Notes: generated from the sequence alone by a model not told the origin. A stretch of DNA of 64,000 nucleotides from Pantoea agglomerans (GCF_020149765.1 NZ_CP083809.1:310001-374000); one strand, 5' to 3'. Positions 48,701 to 59,709 are shown, counted from the stretch's first letter. Numbers and translations: made by a program.

Positions 48701-48732
48701 AAAAGCCCTTTGCATAAGCAAAGGGCTTTTTT
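48701..48732 (+). terminator. rrn operon terminator
   Basis: AAAAGCCCTTTGC-ATAA-GCAAAGGGCTTTTTT, perfect stem and T tract, nine nt after the second 5S. Confidence 0.95.
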
Positions 48733-48761
48733 CTTTTCTGCGCTTTACCTTTTCCGCCGAT

Positions 48762-48786
48762 AAAAAACCCCGGAACCTGTCCGGGG
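48762..48786 (-). terminator. Terminator of the yhdWXYZ operon
   Basis: On the minus strand CCCCGGA-CAGGT-TCCGGGG is followed by six T residues, 20 nt after the yhdZ stop. Confidence 0.88.
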
Positions 48787-48805
48787 CGTTGTGCTCTGTT
48801 CAGCG

Positions 48806-49564
48806 TTAATGGATAACCTGCGACAAAAACGCGCGCGTACGTTCAGATGTCGGGTTCGAGAAGAAGGTTTCCGGTGGCGCCATCTCCACGATCTCGCCGC
48901 GATCCATGAAGATCACGCGATCGGCCACGGTACGTGCAAAGCCCATCTCATGGGTCACGCACAGCATCGTCATTCCATCTTCCGCCAGCCCAATCATAGT
49001 ATCCAGCACCTCTTTAACCATCTCTGGATCCAGCGCTGAGGTCGGCTCGTCGAACAGCATAATTTTCGGTTTCATACAGAGCGAACGCGCAATCGCCACG
49101 CGCTGCTGCTGTCCGCCGGAGAGCTGGCCCGGAAACTTATGCGCATGCTCTGCGATGCGCACGCGTTCGAGATAGTGCATCGCCAGCTCCTCTGCCTCTT
49201 TTTTCGCCGTCTTGCGCACCCAGACAGGGGCCAGCGTGCAGTTCTGCAGCACCGTCAGATGTGGAAAAAGATTGAAGTGCTGAAACACCATACCTACTTC
49301 GGTGCGCACGCGCTCGATGTTACGCACATCATCATTAAGATGGATGCCGTCGACCACGATGCGTCCTTGCTGATGCTCTTCCAGATGGTTGATGCAGCGA
49401 ATCGTTGTGGACTTACCAGAACCAGAAGGGCCGCACAGCACGATGCGTTCGCGCGGCTTCACCTGCAGGTTAATGTTCTTCAGGACATGAAACTGTCCGT
49501 ACCATTTATTCACGTTCTCGAGCGAAATCATCAACGCTGAATCGTGGTGCAAATTTTGTGTCAT
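48806..49564 (-). CDS. yhdZ: YhdZ, amino-acid ABC transporter ATPase
   Basis: A 252-residue ATPase of the polar amino acid transporter (PAAT, AapP/GlnQ) class. Walker [10 protein letters not shown] near 46, signature SGGQQQR near 152, Walker [13 protein letters not shown], and switch histidine VTHEM. Last gene of the leftward yhdWXYZ operon; abuts yhdY by eight nt. The substrate is unproven, probably a general L-amino-acid range like AapJQMP. Confidence 0.93.
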   Translation of the reverse strand: MTQNLHHDSALMISLENVNKWYGQFHVLKNINLQVKPRERIVLCGPSGSGKSTTIRCINHLEEHQQGRIVVDGIHLNDDVRNIERVRTEVGMVFQHFNLFPHLTVLQNCTLAPVWVRKTAKKEAEELAMHYLERVRIAEHAHKFPGQLSGGQQQRVAIARSLCMKPKIMLFDEPTSALDPEMVKEVLDTMIGLAEDGMTMLCVTHEMGFARTVADRVIFMDRGEIVEMAPPETFFSNPTSERTRAFLSQVIH

Positions 49565-49572
49565 GGAAAACC

Positions 49573-50679
49573 TCAGTGCGATTTACGCCCGGTGTGAAAG
49601 CGCTTCTCCAGATGCTGGCTATAGCGCGACATGCTAAAACAGAAAATCCAGTAGACCAGCGCGGCAAAGACATAGCCTTCGGTCGACATCCCCAGCCAGG
49701 CGGGATCGACAGTCGCCTGCTGCACGCTGCTGAACAGGTCGAAAAGCCCGATAATGATCACCAGGCTGGTATCTTTGAACAGCGCGATAATGGTGTTTAC
49801 CAGGCCGGGGATGGTTAGCTTCAGCGCCTGGGGTAAAATCACCAGCAGCTGCGTTTTCCAGTAGCCGAGCGCCAGCGATTCTGCCGCTTCATACTGACCT
49901 TTTGGCAACGCCTGCAAACCGCCGCGCACCACTTCGGCCACATAGGCGGACTGGAACAAAATCACCCCAACCAGCGCGCGCACCAGCTTATCGATGCTGG
50001 TGCCTTCTGACATAAACAGCGGCAGCATCACCGACGACATAAACAGCACGGTAATCAGCGGCACGCCGCGCCAGAACTCAATAAAAATGATCGACAGCGT
50101 ACGCACCACCGGCATACGCGAGCGGCGTCCCAGCGCCAGTAGAATACCCAGCGGCAGCGCACCGGCGATGCCGACCGCGGCGATAATCAGCGTCAGCGTC
50201 AGGCCACCCCACTGGCGCGTTTCGACGTGCTCCAGGCCAAACAGGCCGCCATACATCAGCAGCCAGACGGTGAGGGGATAGATCACTGCCCAGCAGGCGA
50301 TATAGCGGCCGCGATGCGGCAGCGATTTCACAAACATCGGGATAATCGAGGCGACGCCCAGCACCAGCGCCAGGTTAATACGCCAGCGCAGCTCGTGCGG
50401 ATAGAGTCCATACATAAACTGGCCGAAGCGCGCATGAATAAAGACCCAGCATGCACCCTCTTTGGTGCAGTCGGCGCGCGTCTCGCCAATCCAGTTCGCC
50501 TGGAACACCAGCCATTCCAGCGCGGGCGGGATCACCTGCCACATCAGCCAGAGGCAAAACAGCGTCAGCAGCGAGTTGAACCAGCTGGAGAAGAGATTTT
50601 TTCGCGCCCAGCTCCAGGCGCGGCTCAGCGGCGTAACGGCGGCCGGCGAGTTTTCGTGTGTGGTAACAGACATCGTCAT
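49573..50679 (-). CDS. yhdY: YhdY, amino-acid ABC transporter permease
   Basis: A 368-residue permease with an N-terminal extension containing an extra membrane helix and a large periplasmic loop, then a HisM-type permease domain with [23 protein letters not shown] as coupling motif. An alternative ATG two codons downstream (MSVTTHENS) is equally possible. Pairs with YhdX. Confidence 0.92.
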   Translation of the reverse strand: MTMSVTTHENSPAAVTPLSRAWSWARKNLFSSWFNSLLTLFCLWLMWQVIPPALEWLVFQANWIGETRADCTKEGACWVFIHARFGQFMYGLYPHELRWRINLALVLGVASIIPMFVKSLPHRGRYIACWAVIYPLTVWLLMYGGLFGLEHVETRQWGGLTLTLIIAAVGIAGALPLGILLALGRRSRMPVVRTLSIIFIEFWRGVPLITVLFMSSVMLPLFMSEGTSIDKLVRALVGVILFQSAYVAEVVRGGLQALPKGQYEAAESLALGYWKTQLLVILPQALKLTIPGLVNTIIALFKDTSLVIIIGLFDLFSSVQQATVDPAWLGMSTEGYVFAALVYWIFCFSMSRYSQHLEKRFHTGRKSH

Positions 50680-50688
50680 CCCGTTCTC

Positions 50689-51867
50689 TTAGCGCTCAAC
50701 CAGCGCGATTTTGCGGTTATAGATATTCATCAACAGTGAAATCACCAGGCTTATCACCAGATAGACGCCCATGGTGATCGCGATGGTTTCGATCGCCTGG
50801 CCGGTCTGGTTGAGCACTGTACCGGCAAACAGCGACACCATATCGGGGTAGCCGATAGCGGCGGCCAGCGAGGAGTTTTTCACGATGTTGAGATACTGGC
50901 TGGTAAGCGGCGGAATAATAACGCGCATCGCCTGCGGAATAATGACCTGACGCAGCGTCACCGGATTGGGCAATCCCAGCGAGCGAGCGGCTTCATGCTG
51001 GCCGTGCGGCACGGACTGAATGCCGGCGCGGATCACCTCGGCGATAAATGACGAGGTGTAGACCGAGAGCGCCAGGGTCAGAGCCGCCAGCTCCGGGATC
51101 ATGACGAAGCCGCCGCGGAAGTTAAAGCCGCGCAGCGTTGGCACATCCCAGTGCGTGGCGGCACCGAAGCCCAGATGGGCCACGACGGGAAACAGCACGA
51201 ACATGGCCAGCGCGGCGGGCCAGGTACGGCGCAGCTGGCCGGTCTTAAGCTGATATTTGCGATGATAGCGGAACAGCGCATAGCTGCCCGCGGCGGCCAG
51301 CGCCAGCGCCACAATAAAGGGGGCGGAACCCGGCGCATATTGCGGCCAGGGCACATAGAGGCCGCGGTTGCTGACGAAAGCGACATCAAACGCGCTTAAC
51401 GCCTGGCGCGGGCCGGGAAGATTACGCAACACCGCGAAGTACCAGAAGAAGATCTGCAGCAGCGGCGGAATATTGCGGAACGTCTCGATATAGATAGTTG
51501 AGAGCTTGCGCAGCAGCCAGTTATCCGACAGGCGCGCCAGGCCGATAAAAAATCCCAGCAGCGACGCAAAAACGATGCAGAGCGCCGAGACCAGTAGCGT
51601 ATTGGTCAGACCCACCAGAAATACGCGCGCGTAGGTATCGCCTTCGGTGTATTCGATCAGATGCTGGACGATGCCGAAACCGGCGCTGCGCTCAAGAAAG
51701 CCGAATCCGGACGTGATGCCGCGGCTGGCAAGGTTGATAATCGTATTGTGGATCAGATAACCCACCACGATAACGACCGTGACGATGGCGACAATCTGGT
51801 AAAGCCAGGCGCGAACCGCGGGATTACCGAATGAAATGTCCCTTTTCACGCTTGGGCGTTGTGACAT
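50689..51867 (-). CDS. yhdX: YhdX, amino-acid ABC transporter permease
   Basis: A 392-residue AapQ-type permease with about eight hydrophobic segments and the coupling motif EVIRAGIQSVPHGQHEAARSLGL near residue 275. Nine nt before yhdY and 67 nt after yhdW. Confidence 0.92.
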   Translation of the reverse strand: MSQRPSVKRDISFGNPAVRAWLYQIVAIVTVVIVVGYLIHNTIINLASRGITSGFGFLERSAGFGIVQHLIEYTEGDTYARVFLVGLTNTLLVSALCIVFASLLGFFIGLARLSDNWLLRKLSTIYIETFRNIPPLLQIFFWYFAVLRNLPGPRQALSAFDVAFVSNRGLYVPWPQYAPGSAPFIVALALAAAGSYALFRYHRKYQLKTGQLRRTWPAALAMFVLFPVVAHLGFGAATHWDVPTLRGFNFRGGFVMIPELAALTLALSVYTSSFIAEVIRAGIQSVPHGQHEAARSLGLPNPVTLRQVIIPQAMRVIIPPLTSQYLNIVKNSSLAAAIGYPDMVSLFAGTVLNQTGQAIETIAITMGVYLVISLVISLLMNIYNRKIALVER

Positions 51868-51934
51868 GTTGAAACCTCGGAGACAAAGCGCAGTCAGGAC
51901 GCCGCACGACGCGGCGTCCCATTAACACAGGTAA

Positions 51935-52960
51935 TTAGCGGACCGGCGGGGCGTACTGGATGCCGCCCTGATTCCACAGCGCGTTCTGACCGCGCGCAAT
52001 TTTCAGCGCGCTATCTTTGCCTACGTTGCGGTCAAACACTTCCTGGTAGTTGCCGACCTGTTTGATGATGTTATAAGCCCACTTGTTATCGAGCTTCAGG
52101 TCTTTGCCAAAGTCGCCTTCTGCACCCAGCAGGTGCGCCATATCCGGCGTAGTCGGTTTGGCGGTCATCTGATCGACATTTTTCGAGTTGATGCCCATCT
52201 CTTCCGCGTTCAGCATGGCGAAGAGCGACCATTTCACGATGGTGAACCAGTCATCGTCGCCGCGACGTACGACCGGGCCCAGCGGCTCTTTCGAAATCAC
52301 TTCCGGCAGCACGATAAACTCGTCCGGCTTGCCCAGTTTGATACGCAGCGCGTAAAGCTGAGACTGATCGGACGCCAGCGTATCGCAGCGGCCGCTGTCG
52401 AGCGCCTTAGCGGATTCGTCAGAGCGATCGAACGTCACCGGGGTGTACTGCATTTTGTTGGCTTTGAAAAAGTCCGCTACGTTAAGCTCGGTATCGGTGC
52501 CCGCCTGAATACAGACGGTAGCGCCGTCCAGCTCTTTCGCGCTTTTCAGGCCTGCTTTCTGGTGAGTCAAAAAGCCGATGCCGTCATAGTAGTTCACGCC
52601 AGCGAACAGGAAGCCCATGCCGCCGTCGCGCGAAGAGGTCCAGGTTGTGTTGCGCGACAGGATATCGACTTCGCCTGACTGCAGCGCGGTGAAACGCTCT
52701 TTCGCGGTCAGCGGCGTATATTTCACTTTGCTGGCGTCGCCGAAAACAGCGGCCGCCGTTGCGCGGCAGACGTCAACGTCGATGCCGGAGAATTTGCCGC
52801 TGGCGTCAGCATAGGAGAAGCCCGGCAGACCATCGCTGATACCGCACTGCACAAAACCTTTCTTCTTAATCGCATCCAGCGTGGTGCCGGCGTGCGCCTG
52901 CTGCGTAACCGCGAGGAGCGCAGCGGCGGCGACCAGCGTAGAGAGCATCATCTTTTTCAT
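51935..52960 (-). CDS. yhdW: YhdW, amino-acid ABC transporter periplasmic binding protein
   Basis: A 341-residue protein with signal peptide MKKMMLSTLVAAAALLAV, cleaved near A-H-A (residue 24), and a bacterial solute-binding family 3 fold (KKKGFVQCGISDGLPGFSY; FTALQSGEVDILSRNTTWT). Intact here, although its E. coli K-12 counterpart has been described as a pseudogene. First gene of the operon; a sigma-54 type promoter lies 95-110 nt upstream. Confidence 0.94.
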   Translation of the reverse strand: MKKMMLSTLVAAAALLAVTQQAHAGTTLDAIKKKGFVQCGISDGLPGFSYADASGKFSGIDVDVCRATAAAVFGDASKVKYTPLTAKERFTALQSGEVDILSRNTTWTSSRDGGMGFLFAGVNYYDGIGFLTHQKAGLKSAKELDGATVCIQAGTDTELNVADFFKANKMQYTPVTFDRSDESAKALDSGRCDTLASDQSQLYALRIKLGKPDEFIVLPEVISKEPLGPVVRRGDDDWFTIVKWSLFAMLNAEEMGINSKNVDQMTAKPTTPDMAHLLGAEGDFGKDLKLDNKWAYNIIKQVGNYQEVFDRNVGKDSALKIARGQNALWNQGGIQYAPPVR

Positions 52961-53054
52961 AAAGCATCCTGTGTGGCGTAATTATTTTGTTATGTTTGAT
53001 GCGCACCCTGCAGCGCGCTATTACCTGTCTGTGGCGGTCAGCCACGCATAGCTC

Positions 53055-53071
53055 TGCAAAGCCAGTGCCAG
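53055..53071 (-). promoter_or_regulatory. Sigma-54 promoter of yhdWXYZ
   Basis: Minus strand reads CTGGCACTGGCTTTGCA, fitting YTGGCACGNNNNTTGCW with one mismatch and exact GG/GC spacing. A start near 53044 gives a leader of about 84 nt. The E. coli operon is reported as NtrC-activated, which fits. A GCACC half-site at 53146-53150 is a weak NtrC candidate. Confidence 0.75.
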
Positions 53072-53460
53072 GTTTGCAGAATCGTGTGTGGGCTGGAAAG
53101 ATCTCTTATTAATCTGAAGGAGCAGTAAAGCAGCGTTACTATCGCGCACCAAAAGGAAGCAAAGCGAGTCGCCGCGATCACAATTAGTGCAAATAGTTTC
53201 ACTATATGGAAACAATGTGAGCCAAAGCTCAGGAAAGGATGTATGCAGAAAATGAGTTACGCTTTTCGCCAACAATGATCACTGACCGGGCGTCAGCGCT
53301 GGGGTTGCAGCGAGGCGAGTGAAGAAAAGGGGAGGTGAGGCGAAGGGATAAAACAAAATCAGCACCCAGGCAATCTTCACTTACGCGATTGCAACTAAGG
53401 TTACCATTTGCGAATGAGTTGTTTCATCGCTTTCAGCTTAGTGGCGAAATGCTGCGCAAA
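53072..53460. other. Intergenic region between fis and the yhdW promoter
   Basis: About 390 nt without a credible gene. It should hold the upstream activator sites of the sigma-54 promoter. An AT-rich stretch at 53175-53225 contains several TGTGA/TCACA-like half-sites, none complete. A minus-strand frame at 53021-53275 overlaps the promoter, lacks family features and is not called. Confidence 0.6.
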
Positions 53461-53487
53461 TAAAAACGCCAGCACTCAGGCTGGCGT
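53461..53487 (-). terminator. Terminator of the dusB-fis operon
   Basis: On the minus strand ACGCCAGC-CTGAGT-GCTGGCGT with T residues after it, 22 nt beyond the fis stop. Confidence 0.88.
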
Positions 53488-53509
53488 CATTTACCGCATC
53501 AACTAAAAA

Positions 53510-53806
53510 TCAGTTCATGCCGTATTTTTTCAGTTTCTTACGCAGAGTACCACGGTTGATACCCATCATCAGCGCAGCACGGGTCTGGTTGCCACGGGTA
53601 TACTGCATCACCATGTCCAACAGTGGCTGCTCGACTTCAGCCAGTACCAGCTCATAGAGGTCGTTAACATCCTGACCGTTCAGTTGAGCAAAATAGTTCT
53701 TCAGTGCCTGTTTAACCGAATCACGCAGAGGCTTTTGCGTCACCTGATCCTGTGAGTTAACGGTAGAAACGGTCAGTACGTCAGAATTTACGCGTTGTTC
53801 GAACAT
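53510..53806 (-). CDS. fis: Fis, nucleoid-associated DNA-bending protein
   Basis: A 98-residue homodimeric protein with the N-terminal beta-hairpin arm that contacts recombinases and a C-terminal helix-turn-helix ([25 protein letters not shown]). It activates rrn P1 promoters like the one at 43041-43092 and represses its own operon. It lies 24 nt after dusB and is cotranscribed with it. Confidence 0.98.
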
Positions 53807-53830
53807 AGTTCTTTCAGCTCTTTATTTCGT

Positions 53831-54796
53831 TTACGCAAGATTTTCGAAGTATGCCTCCAACGCCTCCAGCTGTTCGCTGGCATCCTCTATGGCGTTGAAT
53901 GTGCGCCGAAACTGGTCATTAGGGGCATGCTCCTGCAAATACCAGGAGACGTGCTTTCGCGATATACGGTATCCCTTGCCTGGACCATAAAAGTCGTGCA
54001 GCTCACGTATATGCGCAATGAGCATACGCTTCACCTCTGCCAGCGGCAGCGGCGCAAGCAGCTCCCCAGTGTCCAGATAATGCTGGATTTCCCGGAAGAT
54101 CCACGGTCTTCCCTGAGCCGCGCGGCCTATCATCAGGGCATCGGCCCCCGTATAGTCAAGCACGGCTCTGGCTTTATGCGGGTCAGTTATGTCGCCATTC
54201 GCGATAACGGGAATGGTGACACTCTGCTTAACTGTCCGAATGCTGTCGTATTCAGCTTCCCCGTTGAACAGGCAGGCACGAGTGCGTCCATGTATCGTCA
54301 GGGCCTGAATGCCACAGCGTTCAGCCAATTGGGCAATCTCTACACAGTTACGGTTTTCCGTATCCCAGCCGGTGCGAATCTTCAGCGTAACGGGCACATC
54401 TACTGCGTTAACCACGGCGGTGAGGATAGATTTCACCAGCTCGGGATACTGCAGCAGCGCTGAGCCTGCCATCTTTCGATTCACTTTTTTGGCCGGGCAA
54501 CCCATGTTGATATCGATGATCTGCGCGCCAGACGCCACGTTAATACGCGCGGCCGCCGCCATCTCATCAGGATCGCAACCTGCTATTTGCACGGCGCGAA
54601 CGCCGGGCTCGTCACTGTGCACCATACGCAAACGGGATTTGTCACTGGCCCAGACTTCAGGGTTAGATGACAGCATCTCAGAGACCGCCATACCGGCGCC
54701 GTTCTCAAAACAGAGCGTGCGAAACGGCCTGTCGGTAATCCCGGCCATCGGCGCAGCAATGAGCCGATTACGTAGCTGGTGGTGTCCAATGCGCAT
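53831..54796 (-). CDS. dusB: DusB, tRNA-dihydrouridine synthase
   Basis: A 321-residue FMN TIM-barrel enzyme reducing uridine (U17 in E. coli) in tRNA. Catalytic C100 lies in [15 protein letters not shown] contacts in [12 protein letters not shown] and [13 protein letters not shown] start at [10 protein letters not shown], giving the E. coli length; a 16-codon in-frame extension from 54844 lies in the AT-rich leader. Confidence 0.96.
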   Translation of the reverse strand: MRIGHHQLRNRLIAAPMAGITDRPFRTLCFENGAGMAVSEMLSSNPEVWASDKSRLRMVHSDEPGVRAVQIAGCDPDEMAAAARINVASGAQIIDINMGCPAKKVNRKMAGSALLQYPELVKSILTAVVNAVDVPVTLKIRTGWDTENRNCVEIAQLAERCGIQALTIHGRTRACLFNGEAEYDSIRTVKQSVTIPVIANGDITDPHKARAVLDYTGADALMIGRAAQGRPWIFREIQHYLDTGELLAPLPLAEVKRMLIAHIRELHDFYGPGKGYRISRKHVSWYLQEHAPNDQFRRTFNAIEDASEQLEALEAYFENLA

Positions 54797-55171
54797 GAAG
54801 AAGAAGTGACCGTAACTGTTCGCAAGGCGGCGTATATTACGCATTTTTTACCGAAGATGAAAGGCCAAACTTTGAACAATTCGCCGTAAACAGCGGGATA
54901 AAGACGGTTAAAGCGCAGTCAATTTTTTAATTATTGTTTATATTCAATCGCTTAAAAAATTATGCTGGAATTGTGAACAAAAATTTTTCTCAAAACACGA
55001 CGTAAATCACAACATAAAAAGCGCTACATCAGGCAATTAGCCAGAGATATGACGCCTGGCAGACGCTTTTTTGCGCAGTTTCGTTGCGGCCGGAGCGTAA
55101 TTAATACGTCCGGCCGCGTGCGTTTTTTGCTCAGGGCGAAAGCCAGCCAGTGACAGCGGCTGGCGAACGGC
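54797..55171. other. prmA-dusB intergenic region with dusB-fis promoter area and a hairpin
   Basis: 375 nt without a gene. 54905-55020 is very AT rich and should hold the growth-phase-controlled dusB-fis promoter; CATAAT on the minus strand near 54960 is a possible -10, and TGTGATTTACG near 55010 a CRP-like half-site. At 55086-55117, GCGGCCGGA and TCCGGCCGC flank a further CGTA/TACG stem with one bulge, a strong hairpin that lacks an adjacent T tract on the minus strand. Confidence 0.55.
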
Positions 55172-56053
55172 TTAGCGGCGCACGCCGGTAATGCGGCACC
55201 ATTCCTCTTTTTCCGCCACCGGATCGAGCGCAAAGCGGTCAGCATAGGCCTCGCAAACGCCCTCCGCCTGACTGGCCAGCACGCCGGAAAGGCCCAGATG
55301 ACCGCCCGCTTTCGGCAGCACGCTAATCAGCGGCGCCAGCTCGCGCAGCGGACCGGCAAGGATATTGGCGACCACCACGTCAGCCTGCAAATTCTCCGGC
55401 TGCTGATGCGGCAGATAGAGCGACAGGCGATCGGCGACGCCGTTGCGCTCGGCGTTGTCGCGGCTGGCCTGGATCGCCTGCGGATCGATATCAATGCCGA
55501 TCGCCTGTGCCGCGCCCAGCTTCAGGGCGGCAATTGCCAGAATGCCGGATCCGCAGCCGAAATCGATCACCGTTTTGCCCGCCAGATCCAGGCCGTCCAG
55601 CCAGCTAAGGCAGAGGGAAGTGGTGGGATGGGTGCCGGTGCCGAACGCCAGTCCTGGATCGAGCATCACGTTGACGGCGTCTGGATCCGGCACGTCGCGC
55701 CAGCTTGGACAGATCCAGAGGCGCTCGCCAAAGCGCATCGGATGAAAGTTATCCATCCATTCACGCTCCCAGTCTTTATCTTCGATCTGCTCGATCTTAT
55801 GGTGAAAGCCCGATCCCAGCAGCGGATGCTGACTCAGCTCGGCGACCACGTCGTTCATGTCCGTTTCCGCGTCGAACAGGCCGATCACGTCGGTATCACC
55901 CCACAGGCGCGTTTCGCCCGGCAGCGGCTCATAAACCGGATTATCGTGCGTATCCTGAAAGGTCACGGAGACCGCGCCGCTCTCCATCAGCGCATCGCTG
56001 AGAGATTCGGCGTGCTCGCCGGTGCTGTTAATTTTGATTTGAATCCATGGCAT
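55172..56053 (-). CDS. prmA: PrmA, ribosomal protein L11 methyltransferase
   Basis: A 293-residue enzyme that trimethylates L11 with SAM. An N-terminal ferredoxin-like L11-binding domain (1-60) is followed by the methyltransferase fold with [14 protein letters not shown] and [17 protein letters not shown] near 165. Eleven nt after panF; the protein ends in WCRITGVRR. Confidence 0.96.
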   Translation of the reverse strand: MPWIQIKINSTGEHAESLSDALMESGAVSVTFQDTHDNPVYEPLPGETRLWGDTDVIGLFDAETDMNDVVAELSQHPLLGSGFHHKIEQIEDKDWEREWMDNFHPMRFGERLWICPSWRDVPDPDAVNVMLDPGLAFGTGTHPTTSLCLSWLDGLDLAGKTVIDFGCGSGILAIAALKLGAAQAIGIDIDPQAIQASRDNAERNGVADRLSLYLPHQQPENLQADVVVANILAGPLRELAPLISVLPKAGGHLGLSGVLASQAEGVCEAYADRFALDPVAEKEEWCRITGVRR

Positions 56054-56064
56054 AGCGTTTCTCT

Positions 56065-57501
56065 TTATTCCAGCGCAGCATCAGGCGCGCGGCCAAACAG
56101 ATTACCGACCAGAAAAGCCAGCAGGCTTATGGTCAATGACGGAACGATAGGGTGAAAGCCACCCCATTCAATATTCAGGCTGGCAAGCAGCGTGTAGCTC
56201 CCTGCGCCCGCCAGCATGCCGGAGAGGGCGCCGGCGGCGTTGGCGCGCGACCAGTAAAGGCCCAGCACCAGCGGCCAGAGGAAAACGGCTTCCAGACCGC
56301 CGAAGGCCAGCAGGTTTAGCCAGATGATCATATCTGGCGGATTCCAAGCCGCCAGCAGCAGCAGCAGGCCCAGCACGAAGGTGATAGTGCCGGAGAGCAG
56401 GCGCAGGCGCGATTCATTTTCGCTTTGCTGCGGCGCGATACGCAGATAGAGATCTTTGATCAGGGTAGCGGAGGATTGCAGCAGCTGCGCGTTAATGGTC
56501 GACATGATCGCCGCCATCGGCGCGGCGAGGAACACCCCCGCAGCCATCGGCGGCAGCACGGTAATCATCAGGGTCGGAATGACGCGATCGGGAATAGCCA
56601 GATCCGGCAGAATCGCCCGGCCGAGCGCGCCGGCCAGGTGCATGCCGAGCATCAGCACCACCACCACGATGGTGCCGAGAATAATGCCGCGATGCAGCGC
56701 TTTGCTGTCTTTATAAGAGATGCAGCGCACGGCGGTGTGCGGCAGACCGATAACGCCGAAGCAGACCAGCACCGCAAAGGAGCTCAGGAAGGTCGGGTTG
56801 ATCACGTTACCGACCCCTTCTGGCGACACCAGCTGCGGATCGATAGCGCGCAGTTTAGTGACCGCCGTGCCGAGCCCGCCCGCCTGATGGATGACGGCGA
56901 ACAGCAGCAGAAAGGTGCCGATCAGCATCACCAGCCCCTGCATGGCATCGTTAAGCACGCTGGCGCGAAAGCCGCCGAAGGCAGTATAGAGCGCGATGGT
57001 GCCGCCGAAAATCAGCAGGCCGGTATCGTAAGGAATGCCCGCAGCGGTCTCAAGCAGGCGCGCGCCGCCGATAAACTGCACCGTCATGGCGCCAATAAAG
57101 GCCACCAGCAGGCTGATGCTTGCCAGCCAGATCAGCAGCGTGCTGCGGTAGCGCGCATAGAGCATATCGTTCAGCGTCACCGCGTTATAGCGGCGCGCCA
57201 GAATAGCGAATTTTTTGCCCAGCACGCCGAGGGACAGCCAGACCGCCGGCACCTGGATCATCGCCAGCAGCACCCAGCCTAGCCCATATTTATAGGCAGC
57301 GCCGGGGCCGCCGATAAAAGAGCTGGCGCTGATATAGGTGGTGGTGATGGTCATCGCCAGCACGAAACCGCCCATGGAGCGGCTGCCAAGAAAATACTCG
57401 GTGAGAAAACTGCCCTGGCGCTGCTTGCGCATGGCAAACACCGACAGCCCGGCGATCAGCGCCAGGTAGGCCAGCAGCGGAAGAATGATTTCACTTTCCA
57501 T
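56065..57501 (-). CDS. panF: PanF, sodium/pantothenate symporter
   Basis: A 478-residue inner-membrane transporter of the sodium:solute symporter (SSS) family with about 13 hydrophobic segments. The sodium-motif region [19 protein letters not shown] and [20 protein letters not shown] are conserved. It imports pantothenate for coenzyme A synthesis. Its start overlaps yhdT by 11 nt. Confidence 0.95.
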   Translation of the reverse strand: MESEIILPLLAYLALIAGLSVFAMRKQRQGSFLTEYFLGSRSMGGFVLAMTITTTYISASSFIGGPGAAYKYGLGWVLLAMIQVPAVWLSLGVLGKKFAILARRYNAVTLNDMLYARYRSTLLIWLASISLLVAFIGAMTVQFIGGARLLETAAGIPYDTGLLIFGGTIALYTAFGGFRASVLNDAMQGLVMLIGTFLLLFAVIHQAGGLGTAVTKLRAIDPQLVSPEGVGNVINPTFLSSFAVLVCFGVIGLPHTAVRCISYKDSKALHRGIILGTIVVVVLMLGMHLAGALGRAILPDLAIPDRVIPTLMITVLPPMAAGVFLAAPMAAIMSTINAQLLQSSATLIKDLYLRIAPQQSENESRLRLLSGTITFVLGLLLLLAAWNPPDMIIWLNLLAFGGLEAVFLWPLVLGLYWSRANAAGALSGMLAGAGSYTLLASLNIEWGGFHPIVPSLTISLLAFLVGNLFGRAPDAALE

Positions 57502-57733
57502 CGTTATCCTCTAGCGGCATATCGCGGAATACCAGACGCACCATCAGCCAGCACAGCACGATAAACAGCAGTGGAGCAAACACGCAGGAGAGTTCAAACC
57601 AGCGCGGCAATCCCGTCACGCCCGTTTCATCGCCGCCCAGCCAGGCGGAGAGGCCCCAGACGGCCAGATAGGCCAGCGTCAGGTAGAGCGCCCAGCGCGC
57701 CTCTTTATTCGCTTGCAGAAAACGCCAGTCCAT
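57491..57733 (-). CDS. yhdT: YhdT, small membrane protein (DUF997)
   Basis: An 80-residue protein with two hydrophobic helices (LYLTLAYLAVWGLSAWL and FVFAPLLFIVLCWLMVRL-like) and a conserved N-terminus MDWRFLQANKEARWALY. Always coupled to panF, overlapping it by 11 nt; may assist the symporter, but this is unproven. Confidence 0.92.
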   Translation of the reverse strand: MDWRFLQANKEARWALYLTLAYLAVWGLSAWLGGDETGVTGLPRWFELSCVFAPLLFIVLCWLMVRLVFRDMPLEDNDGK

Positions 57734-57859
57734 TATGCAACCTCTACGGCGACAAAAATGAAAAAGGCCGGTATCACCGGCCTGGTCTTGTTGACAAGGT
57801 GCCAGCGTGGGCGCCGTCAGCAGTCTGGATGACCCCTGACATCGCCCTCGCTGTTGCGC

Positions 57860-59209
57860 TTACTTATCGTACAGTCCGAGTTTCTTTTCCAGATAGTGGA
57901 TGTTGGTGCCACCCTGCTGGAAGTATTCGTCGGACATGATGCGCATCTGCAGCTCAATGTTGGTCTTGATGCCGTCGATGATAAGCTCAGCCAGCGCGTT
58001 TTTCATGCGGGCAATCGCCACGTCACGGGTTTCGCCATAGCAGATCAGCTTGCCGATCATGGAATCATAGTACGGCGGCACGCTGTAGCCGGCGTAGATG
58101 TGCGATTCCCAGCGCACGCCAAAGCCGCCTGGCGCGTGGAAACGGGTGATTTTGCCCGGGCTCGGCAGGAAGGTGTTGGGATCTTCCGCGTTAATACGGC
58201 ACTCGACCGCATGGCCGCGAATAATCACATCTTCCTGCTTGATAGAGAGCGGCTGACCAGCAGCGATACGCAGCTGCTCTTTGATCAGATCCACGCCGGT
58301 GATCATCTCGGTAACCGGATGCTCAACCTGAATACGGGTGTTCATCTCGATAAAGTAGAACTCACCGTTTTCATACAGGAACTCGAAGGTGCCTGCGCCA
58401 CGGTAGCCGATTTCGATACAGGCGTTTGAGCAGCGTTCGCCGATGTAGCGACGCAGTTCCGGCGTAATGCCCGGCGCGGGGGCTTCTTCAACTACTTTCT
58501 GGTGACGACGCTGCATAGAGCAGTCGCGCTCGGCCAGATAGATAGCGTTGCCCTGGCCGTCGGCCAGCACCTGAATCTCGATATGGCGCGGGTTCTCGAG
58601 ATACTTCTCCATGTAAACCATGTCGTTGTTGAAAGCCGCTTTGGCTTCCGCTTTCGTCATGTTGATGGACTGCTCAAGATCCTTATCGCTGCGCACGACG
58701 CGCATGCCGCGACCGCCGCCGCCGCCAGACGCCTTGATGATGACCGGATAACCGATACGCTTGGCGATAGCGCGGTTTTTCTCCATGTCGTCGCCCAGCG
58801 AGCCGTCGGAACCCGGTACGGTCGGCACGCCCGCTTTCTTCATCGCGGTAATCGCGGACACTTTGTCACCCATCAGGCGGATAGTGTCAGCTTTCGGGCC
58901 GATAAAGATAAAGCCGGAACGCTCAACCTGCTCGGCGAAATCAGCATTCTCAGAGAGAAAGCCGTAGCCGGGGTGGATAGCGACCGCGCCGGTGATTTCG
59001 GCGGCGGAGATCAGCGCCGGGATGTTGAGATAGCTTTTAACCGACTGAGCCGGGCCGATGCAGACGGTTTCGTCCGCCAGCAGCACATGTTTCAGATCGC
59101 GGTCAGCGGTGGAGTGCACCGCCACGGTCTTGATGCCCAGCTCTTTACAGGCGCGGAGAATACGCAGCGCGATTTCACCGCGGTTAGCAATGACAATTTT
59201 ATCCAGCAT
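57860..59209 (-). CDS. accC: Biotin carboxylase subunit of acetyl-CoA carboxylase
   Basis: A 449-residue ATP-grasp enzyme that carboxylates biotin on AccB, the first step of fatty acid synthesis. Contains the glycine loop [14 protein letters not shown] near 159, [15 protein letters not shown] near 287 with catalytic residues, and the N-terminal biotin carboxylase domain. Eleven nt after accB. About 125 nt separate it from yhdT. Confidence 0.98.
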   Translation of the reverse strand: MLDKIVIANRGEIALRILRACKELGIKTVAVHSTADRDLKHVLLADETVCIGPAQSVKSYLNIPALISAAEITGAVAIHPGYGFLSENADFAEQVERSGFIFIGPKADTIRLMGDKVSAITAMKKAGVPTVPGSDGSLGDDMEKNRAIAKRIGYPVIIKASGGGGGRGMRVVRSDKDLEQSINMTKAEAKAAFNNDMVYMEKYLENPRHIEIQVLADGQGNAIYLAERDCSMQRRHQKVVEEAPAPGITPELRRYIGERCSNACIEIGYRGAGTFEFLYENGEFYFIEMNTRIQVEHPVTEMITGVDLIKEQLRIAAGQPLSIKQEDVIIRGHAVECRINAEDPNTFLPSPGKITRFHAPGGFGVRWESHIYAGYSVPPYYDSMIGKLICYGETRDVAIARMKNALAELIIDGIKTNIELQMRIMSDEYFQQGGTNIHYLEKKLGLYDK

Positions 59210-59220
59210 GGTTCGCCTCG

Positions 59221-59688
59221 TTATTCGATGACGACCAGCGGCTCGTCAAATTCAACCGGCTGGCCGCTTTCGACCAGAATGGCTTTTACGACGCCAGATT
59301 TATCGGCTTCGATCTGGTTCATCATCTTCATCGCTTCAACGATGCAGAGCGTGTCGCCAGCGTTAACTTTCTGTCCGATTTCAATAAAGGCTTTCGCATC
59401 CGGGCTCGGCGTGCGGTAGAAGGTGCCGACCATCGGCGAACGCACGATATGGCCGCTGATTTCAGCAGGCTTAGCGGACTCTACGACCGGCGCTGCGATC
59501 GGCGCGACGGCGGTGGCTAACGCAGGCTGCGGAGCCGGCGCGGCGTAAGCCTGCTGCATAACGGGATAACCCACATTGGCAGGTGCACGGCTGATACGAA
59601 CGGACTCTTCGCCCTCAGAAATTTCCAGCTCAGCGATGCCGGATTCTTCAACCAGTTCGATCAGTTTTTTAATTTTACGAATATCCAT
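59221..59688 (-). CDS. accB: Biotin carboxyl carrier protein
   Basis: A 155-residue protein with an N-terminal domain, an alanine- and proline-rich linker (about 45-75) and a C-terminal biotinyl domain. The biotinylated lysine is K121 in EAMKMMN, and the thumb PSPDAKAF is present. In E. coli AccB also represses its own operon. It follows aroQ by 21 nt. Confidence 0.98.
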   Translation of the reverse strand: MDIRKIKKLIELVEESGIAELEISEGEESVRISRAPANVGYPVMQQAYAAPAPQPALATAVAPIAAPVVESAKPAEISGHIVRSPMVGTFYRTPSPDAKAFIEIGQKVNAGDTLCIVEAMKMMNQIEADKSGVVKAILVESGQPVEFDEPLVVIE

Positions 59689-59709
59689 GAGTGTGGTTCC
59701 GTACTCTGT

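Noticed and set aside
53021..53275. An 84-codon minus-strand frame upstream of yhdW
   Set aside because: Overlaps the sigma-54 promoter, has no ribosome site or family features.
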